DNA of 64,000 nucleotides, from the NCBI RefSeq assembly GCF_963678635.1, contig NC_087070.1:2981157-3045156 (forward strand), given 5' to 3'. The DNA comes from Symsagittifera roscoffensis. Taxonomy: Eukaryota; Xenacoelomorpha; Acoela; Convolutidae. Position 1 is the stretch's first letter. The number at the start of each line of letters is the position of its first letter. A program made the translations under genes and the position numbers. The notes beneath the pieces were generated by a model. That model was not told where the DNA came from, made no database searches, and worked only from the letters and a program-made list of their open reading frames with translations. Below are positions 59,801 through 64,000 of this stretch, piece by piece.

Positions 59801-60690
59801 CAAGCAGTTTAGATATGAAACTTAAAGTGATCTCCGGTAAGAGGTTCGGCATGGCGCCGCAGGGAAAGAAGATACAGTCGATAATCTCAGTGGCTGGACA
59901 CCAGGTAATAAGAAATTTGAGTGAACCATCAGAGTTCACTTTAATGCATTTGGACACATATGCAGATTATCTGAGGCAGGTGGAGCCACGCACTGAGTCG
60001 AGAGCTGTGCGAGCACTACTAACGACGGGTGGCCCTCGCATGAAGAAACTTCATGGACGCTACTTGGAGGTCTATGGGCCGTATCAAATAATGCTGAACG
60101 TGGATGGAATCAGCATCTACACCAGGACTTACATAACAACAGATGATGACCAAATGGGGCAGATCTATTTGGGTGAAGAGGAACTCAAAGTCCGCAGGAT
60201 AGGCCATGACGCCATGATGGAACAAGACGCGGTACATATTGGATATGAAGCAGATGTGACAGCACACCTGCTTGACACCAACGGAACAAAAATCGGAGTC
60301 ACAGGGCTTCTGGACACAGGCGCGGTGGTGAGTGTGATGCCGATAAAAACCTGGGAGAGAATGGGCTTCACGCGGGAAGATCTGATTCCTACGAATCTCC
60401 GACTAGCCGCTGCAAATCGAGGAGCTATCTACGTAGCCGGAAGAACACCGGTGATGGTCCTTCACATGGGAGGACGGAACCTTTGGATGAGCTTCCTGGT
60501 GGTAGAGAATCTGGACGACGCCGACCAATTCATCTTGGGCAGAGATTTTGTCAGGAACTTTGACGTGATGATTGACTTGAACAACGGTCTAATACGGATT
60601 AGAAACCCGGACCGAAAGTATGTTAGGAGACCAATTAATAGGATAATAACAGACGAGAATAAGGTACCAGTTTTTTGGATAGAAAAGTAA
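56836..60690 (+). CDS. Retrotransposon Gag-protease polyprotein
   Basis: 1284 residues. In order: a long polar, Glu/Ser/Thr-rich N terminus (1-300); a coiled coil (about 303-424); a Ser/Gly/Arg-rich linker; a retrotransposon gag/capsid-like region (about 602-737, ESDGCIDTWIEVMKLHFEEE through FIDGVKNDELRTML); two CCHC knuckles of exact C-X2-C-X4-H-X4-C spacing at about 801-814 and 853-866; and an aspartic protease with LLDTGAVVSVMP near 1157-1168 and FILGRDF near 1231-1237. Gag assembles particles and binds RNA; the protease would cut the polyprotein. The ORF is intact and unusually long for a gypsy gag. It ends at TAA 60688-60690, overlapping the pol frame in the -1 register. Confidence 0.92.
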   Translation: MSLDKSRIPKRGNSSRKFIPEKQRKTMTDPFVDWIKRTRSDKEGTVSGRMVETRSQKTSEERRELLEVEVNKDHTMNDNQGVNGLEGRGRRLASESTPVEQGHDFATSTGTLDREEMSEPSDISTEVTATRTSPTDNTMMASGTGKQTTSSSFSERMKNTFGNIFPFSMGGGAGNDGESQEEEDEEEQGDFGSQVSLNSSIQESEAHVGRETGTMDKFGVVTTISKEANTPGQSKDFAIRTSSEPQPEESRTRGLGNALADPEIDNDKTSRQRVKARISTSTKLPGTDRVTPPLVTPLMDNGAALEEALNNIVGSLGEQNEQMSIRMSELERAVHIERESLREEINRNRQEVGRSEKRLKERTDEHMTRNLSRMTREAEQRELRLRADMEKLRIQQEQSLGSLDTKIDAMMERRTQAIMDRLDGLLSSKSGPKEGEPNSGGPSREPRVNFNEHQRRKTNGSTRGRGSSSGYATRGNTAWGPNSRASSTGNRQTSNERPTQSTHATGRSDSGNMGHTSPRRSHMGQAGNAHGDSDCRDAPHTEPSTRCEDTQAGHSRDATAMATAFEPLNRSLETFLTRLSRTNERSEKSRRVFKKPRCYKDESDGCIDTWIEVMKLHFEEEDLSERQECSALTSNLEGTALNCVMAKKQYQRDTAEKIFEILLNRFGSGVQGHQAMMRFEKRRQREDETIDKFLDDLEMLRRRSQPDESNRRMNLAVASKFIDGVKNDELRTMLATHYTPLSTNAPTPEELRLKSKEYLLLKPPSRSGYYKNNYGNFNNGPANQGNNWYKPRDDMDKRRSCANCSSTDHHVSACPAYKQGMKAIGFSLEDEDASELDHEDFMRGVIAKFGPRCFFCNLEGHFKSDCPQFWDAVADIKHPRHEEALSGVKASKARLLSEAEARRKDKPQELAAKKMQAVTEEAREPEPATAADDFKIDYKAAAKDALNRVQQELVTKEIEQKVKLELENEKLQEQLNTFEATEFEETKTPSSLDMKLKVISGKRFGMAPQGKKIQSIISVAGHQVIRNLSEPSEFTLMHLDTYADYLRQVEPRTESRAVRALLTTGGPRMKKLHGRYLEVYGPYQIMLNVDGISIYTRTYITTDDDQMGQIYLGEEELKVRRIGHDAMMEQDAVHIGYEADVTAHLLDTNGTKIGVTGLLDTGAVVSVMPIKTWERMGFTREDLIPTNLRLAAANRGAIYVAGRTPVMVLHMGGRNLWMSFLVVENLDDADQFILGRDFVRNFDVMIDLNNGLIRIRNPDRKYVRRPINRIITDENKVPVFWIEK
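60671..60676 (+). promoter_or_regulatory. Possible -1 frameshift site between Gag-Pro and Pol
   Basis: A T6 run lies in the overlap between the gag-protease frame and the next frame, which is -1 to it. The zero-frame heptamer T TTT TGG is not a classical X XXY YYZ signal, so slippage here is a guess based on position. Confidence 0.4.
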
Positions 60691-61481
60691 AATTACAACC
60701 AGGACAAGCTGTAGTAGCGATTTTTAGAATGAGAAATTTAAATTCGTTAAGTGATAGTAAACAGGTTTGCTTAGTACCGAATCCAAATAGTCAGAGTTCG
60801 GTGATTTTAGGCCGGAGCTTCTCGGTAACGCGAAACGGACTGTGTGTCAGTGTGTTGTTGAACACACTGGACACCACGGTTTCAATCCAGCGTGGAAAGA
60901 AGCTTGGTTACGCATTGCCGATGAGGACCGACTATGAAGAGACACAAAACTTGAAGAAATATAGTGTGAAAGACTGTCCTTATCATGCCAATAAAGATAA
61001 AATTTTAAAGAGGATTGATGAATTAAAATCTATTCGTAAATTGTTTTCAATGAAATCCGAAACGGACGACGGCTTATCAAGCTGCTCGAATTTTCCGGAA
61101 CGCCCCTCGTCATATGAACTAGATTCTGACAAACCGGTTTTGCCAGAAATAGAACATTTAAAAGGAAAAATAGGTGAGGGAGATTTTGAAAAATTGCGGG
61201 ACCTCCTAGATCGGAACGCCGAAGTATTTTCAAAACATAAGGCGGACATCGGTTGCTGTAATTTCGTCGAACACGAAATCGAACTAGAAGAGGGCGCCGT
61301 TCCCCATAGGGAAGGCGCAAGGCGAATGACGCCACATAAATCGGAAGCGTGCCGAGCGGAAATAGAAATGTTGCTTGAATACGACATGATAGAACCCTCG
61401 AAATCACCATGGGCTTGCGGAGTAATAATGGCGAAAAAGAAAGGGGGCAGCTTAGATTTTGTTGCGACTTTCGTTACTTGA
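60675..61481 (+). pseudogene. Retrotransposon Pol, part 1: linker and RT N-terminus
   Basis: In the -1 frame relative to gag. About 268 codons carry a linker and then the standard gypsy RT entry: VEHEIELEEGAVPHREGARR, EIEMLLEYDMIEPSKSPWAC and VIMAKKKGG. Similarity jumps to another frame at a G5 run (61443-61447), consistent with loss of one base, and this frame then ends at TGA 61479-61481. Confidence 0.85.
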
Positions 61482-61840
61482 ACGCGGTAACGATTAAAGA
61501 TGCGTACCCGATACCGCGAATAGACGAGAGCCTATCCAAACTTGGTGATGCAAAGTTCTTCACCACATTGGACTTGGGTTCTGCCTTCTGGCAGGTTCCT
61601 CTGCGAAAGAAGGACAGGGAGAAAACCAGATTCGCGTGCGAATTGGGGTTGTACCAGTGGAAGAGGATGCCCTTCGGCTTGTGCAATGCAACAGCAACTT
61701 TTCAAAGGCTGATGGCTCAGGCTTTGACAGGAGTGACCAAAAAGTACGGGAATCTCTCGATGTGCTACGTGGATGACGTAGTCATAGCGACACCAACCCT
61801 GGAGGATCACATTGATCGACTCGATGAGGTCTTCGGATGA
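61445..61840 (+). pseudogene. Retrotransposon Pol, part 2: RT palm
   Basis: Contains the RT fingers and palm: FCCDFRYLNAVT, YPIPRIDESL, FTTLDLGSAFWQVPL, KRMPFGLCNATATFQRLM and the catalytic YVDD (61766-61777). It ends at TGA 61838-61840 just after the DEVFG helix. Homology continues in the same frame after this codon, so it is a nonsense change. Confidence 0.9.
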
Positions 61841-64000
61841 ATGAAAAGGGCAGGCTTGAAATGCAAACCATCGAAATGTGAAATCCTTAGGGATTCGATC
61901 AAGTACCTGGGAAGAATGGTGGACAGGCATGGTGTGAGGCCAGATCCAGAAGCAGTAGAGGCTGTGCTGACATGGAAAGCTCCTAGAACGGACACACAGC
62001 TCATGAGCTTCCTAGGGTTTGCCAATTACTACCGAGAATTCATAAAAGGATACGCGGACAAGGTGTACCCGATGCAGAAGCTGATGCGCAACAAAGGGAA
62101 AAAGTTCGAATGGAACGATGAGGCACAAGTTGCTTTCGAGAACATAAAGCGGGAACTGTGCGAAGCGCCAGTGCTGGGCATGCCTACAGAAAAGGGCATG
62201 TATGTTCTTGACACAGACGCATCGGTGGTGGCCATCTCAGGAATATTGCATCAAGAGCAAGAATGGAACGGAAGAACAGTTCTCCGTCCCATTGCATACG
62301 GCAGCAAAGTCTTGAGTGACACAGAGATGAAATATGGCGCACCAAAAGCAGAAATGTTTGCAGTAGTTACCTTCGTAGAGAAGTACCGTGCATACTTGGG
62401 GAGCGCTCCCTTCAAGTTACGCGTGGACAACAGAGCGTTATCCTGGTTGAAGACCTACTCGATGGATCAGAGTTATATTGGTAGATGGATAGTAAGACTG
62501 GATGGCTACCATATGATAATCGAACACAGGATGCGTGATAAACATCAGAATGCTGACAGTCTCAGCAAGAAAACTGAGTTCTATGAAAGATTGGAGCAGA
62601 AGCAGGCCAATCAGGCGGAAGTAAAGGAGGGATTCTCCTTTCTGGACAAAGAAATTTATGAAGCGCTTCCCTTAACGAGATGGTTGGATAAGTCTGGACA
62701 TCCAATTCCGGGGCATCCTGAGTTACCTGTAGAGAAAGCAGCCGAGATAAAGATCCTGTCAAGGGAGGACCCGGTCCCCTTGGATTTGTTGCTGCGCTCG
62801 AACCTGGTCCAGCAAGAACTCTCTCGCATGAATATAAACAGCCTCTCATTATTGGATAAAACGGTGCAAGTCACACCACAAGTGATGCGGATACTGGGTG
62901 GATTGTTAGAAAGAGAAGTGACCAGAGATGACCCCGAGTGGACAGCAGCAGTGGCATCGCTAACAGTCAGTGAGAAAGTGAAGATCATGCCGTCCAGACA
63001 ACAGCACGAAGAGAACAAGAGGGATTGTAGGACAATAGTTCAGCAACTAGTATCCTCAATACCCCAGGAGATTTTAACCAGTACTTCTTACGGACAGAAA
63101 GGACAGGAGAGCGGCAAGCAAAAGAAAACTGTCACCTTTGTAGACCGGGAAAAAGAGGGTGAAGAGGTAGAACAAAATCTGCTGCAAGACTATTTGTCCG
63201 GGGAGAAGGATGAGGAGAAAAACCAGCGATCACAAGATCAACACCCGGGACAAGGAAATTTGTCCGGGGAGTCCGAGATAGACGAGAAAATTCCTGATGA
63301 GAAACAGGACCTAGAGAACAAAGTTTTGTCCGGGGAGTTCAGATGGATGCGAAGGAAATACGGACATGATCTGGAGGAGCGTGCAGTCTCCAGCACAACA
63401 CCTTCGACGGATGATAAGTCAGAAAGCTCGAGAATGAACACCTATTCAGACAGGGATTCGACCTCGGGATCAGAACTGTCAGAACTGGCGATACACACGC
63501 TACTAGTGGAAACTCGGGCGAGAAACCTGGACAGAGAGGTGTACCAGGATCCTGACAGTGATCGCTACCTAATACCAAGCGAAAGAGTCTTTGACAACGC
63601 AGCGGATGACTTAGAAACGATAGCGGTATCGAAACGTTCGATAAGCCTGTTGCCGCAGAAAGAGGTAGTCAGGACTGATCTTCAGCCGTTTCAACAAGAA
63701 ACACAACCGTTGGCGAAGATTTGGTGCGTTAAGATGGAAGAAGACACACATCAGCCCAACGAGCTGAACAGTCAGATGAGAGTCATGAAGACGTACTTGA
63801 AGGCGAGATACAGACTCTCGGACCTTCTAAGGGCGCAGAGAAATGATCGCATGACAAGCAACCTAAAAAGGTGGATAGAAAACGGTGCACCTGACAAAGG
63901 TGACCTGGAAGAAGACAGCTATAGGATCCTGAGACAATACTTCATGCAGAAGGAGGGGAGATTATATCTGAACAAGGACGGGATCGTGGCTTGCAGGAGA
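61841..64000 (+). CDS. Retrotransposon Pol, part 3: RT thumb, RNase H and extra domain (open at window end)
   Basis: 720 codons without a stop to the edge of the window. First the RT connection (KYLGRMV, FLGFANYYREFIKGYA), then RNase H (YVLDTDASVVAISGILHQ, KVLSDTEMKYGAPKAEMFAV, KLRVDNRALSWL and MRDKHQNADSLSK). Then about 430 residues that I cannot assign, acidic and rich in Lys/Glu, with three LSGE words (LSGEK, LSGES, LSGEF). The last 60 residues (LEEDSYRILRQYFMQKEG, LYLNKDGIVACRR) look like the approach to the integrase zinc-binding domain. Confidence 0.88.
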   Translation, partial: MKRAGLKCKPSKCEILRDSIKYLGRMVDRHGVRPDPEAVEAVLTWKAPRTDTQLMSFLGFANYYREFIKGYADKVYPMQKLMRNKGKKFEWNDEAQVAFENIKRELCEAPVLGMPTEKGMYVLDTDASVVAISGILHQEQEWNGRTVLRPIAYGSKVLSDTEMKYGAPKAEMFAVVTFVEKYRAYLGSAPFKLRVDNRALSWLKTYSMDQSYIGRWIVRLDGYHMIIEHRMRDKHQNADSLSKKTEFYERLEQKQANQAEVKEGFSFLDKEIYEALPLTRWLDKSGHPIPGHPELPVEKAAEIKILSREDPVPLDLLLRSNLVQQELSRMNINSLSLLDKTVQVTPQVMRILGGLLEREVTRDDPEWTAAVASLTVSEKVKIMPSRQQHEENKRDCRTIVQQLVSSIPQEILTSTSYGQKGQESGKQKKTVTFVDREKEGEEVEQNLLQDYLSGEKDEEKNQRSQDQHPGQGNLSGESEIDEKIPDEKQDLENKVLSGEFRWMRRKYGHDLEERAVSSTTPSTDDKSESSRMNTYSDRDSTSGSELSELAIHTLLVETRARNLDREVYQDPDSDRYLIPSERVFDNAADDLETIAVSKRSISLLPQKEVVRTDLQPFQQETQPLAKIWCVKMEEDTHQPNELNSQMRVMKTYLKARYRLSDLLRAQRNDRMTSNLKRWIENGAPDKGDLEEDSYRILRQYFMQKEGRLYLNKDGIVACRR
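63193..63337 (+). repeat. Three TTTGTCCGGGGAG repeats at 66-base spacing
   Basis: Identical 13-base words at 63193, 63259 and 63325 lie in the pol frame, exactly 22 codons apart, each encoding LSGE. Little else in the 66-base units is conserved. Confidence 0.9.

Larger units (their letters stand above)
53300..64000 (+). mobile_element. Ty3/gypsy-type LTR retrotransposon, truncated by window edge
   Basis: The order leader, gag with two zinc knuckles, aspartic protease, reverse transcriptase and RNase H is that of Ty3/gypsy elements. The integrase and 3' LTR lie beyond base 64000. The left boundary is inferred from the change to CCGGAGGGG-rich, GC-richer sequence at about 53.3 kb; without the 3' LTR, the 5' LTR and primer-binding site cannot be placed. 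A change of frame near 61445 and a TGA at 61838-61840 inside reverse transcriptase make this copy unlikely to be autonomous as read. Confidence 0.85.

Overview
The window is genomic DNA of an AT-rich, intron-bearing animal. The host genes are a mitochondrial Lon protease with 19 spliced exons, a chaperonin CCT delta subunit and a four-helix TMEM272-like membrane protein. BEL/Pao and Penelope-like element remnants also fit a metazoan. Nothing seen fixes the phylum.

Layout. 1-6.3 kb: gene-poor, with a short inverted-repeat transposon and two rearranged BEL/Pao pieces. 6.3-31.5 kb, minus strand: the LONP1 gene, rebuilt here as 19 coding exons with every intron phase agreeing (1036 codons plus stop). 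Its introns are packed with tRNA-derived SINEs, a recurring composite repeat and a decayed LINE. 32.7-34.3 kb, minus strand: an intronless CCT4. 34.4-40.8 kb: apparently non-coding, with small inverted and tandem repeats and a tRNA-like head. 40.8-44.6 kb, plus strand: the TMEM272-like gene in six exons, with a small one-helix protein gene nested antisense in its third intron. 45.4-46.8 kb: a large foldback element. 47.8-49.75 kb: a Penelope-like remnant (minus) abutting the 3' end of a non-LTR retrotransposon (plus). 49.8-49.9 kb: an isolated exon-like ORF. 50-53 kb: SINE and LINE debris. 53.3-64 kb, plus strand: a large Ty3/gypsy-type retrotransposon running off the right edge. Its leader holds a hairpin-forming array of CCGGAGGGG motifs. 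It has one 1284-codon gag-protease ORF and a pol region broken by a frame change and a stop inside reverse transcriptase.

The three main host genes do not form one pathway, though LONP1 and CCT4 are same-strand neighbours and both handle protein quality or folding (mitochondrial and cytosolic). The most unusual structures are the hairpin array in the retroelement leader, the long extra segment between its RNase H and the expected integrase, and the foldback element. All family names come from reading motifs by eye; no database search was possible.
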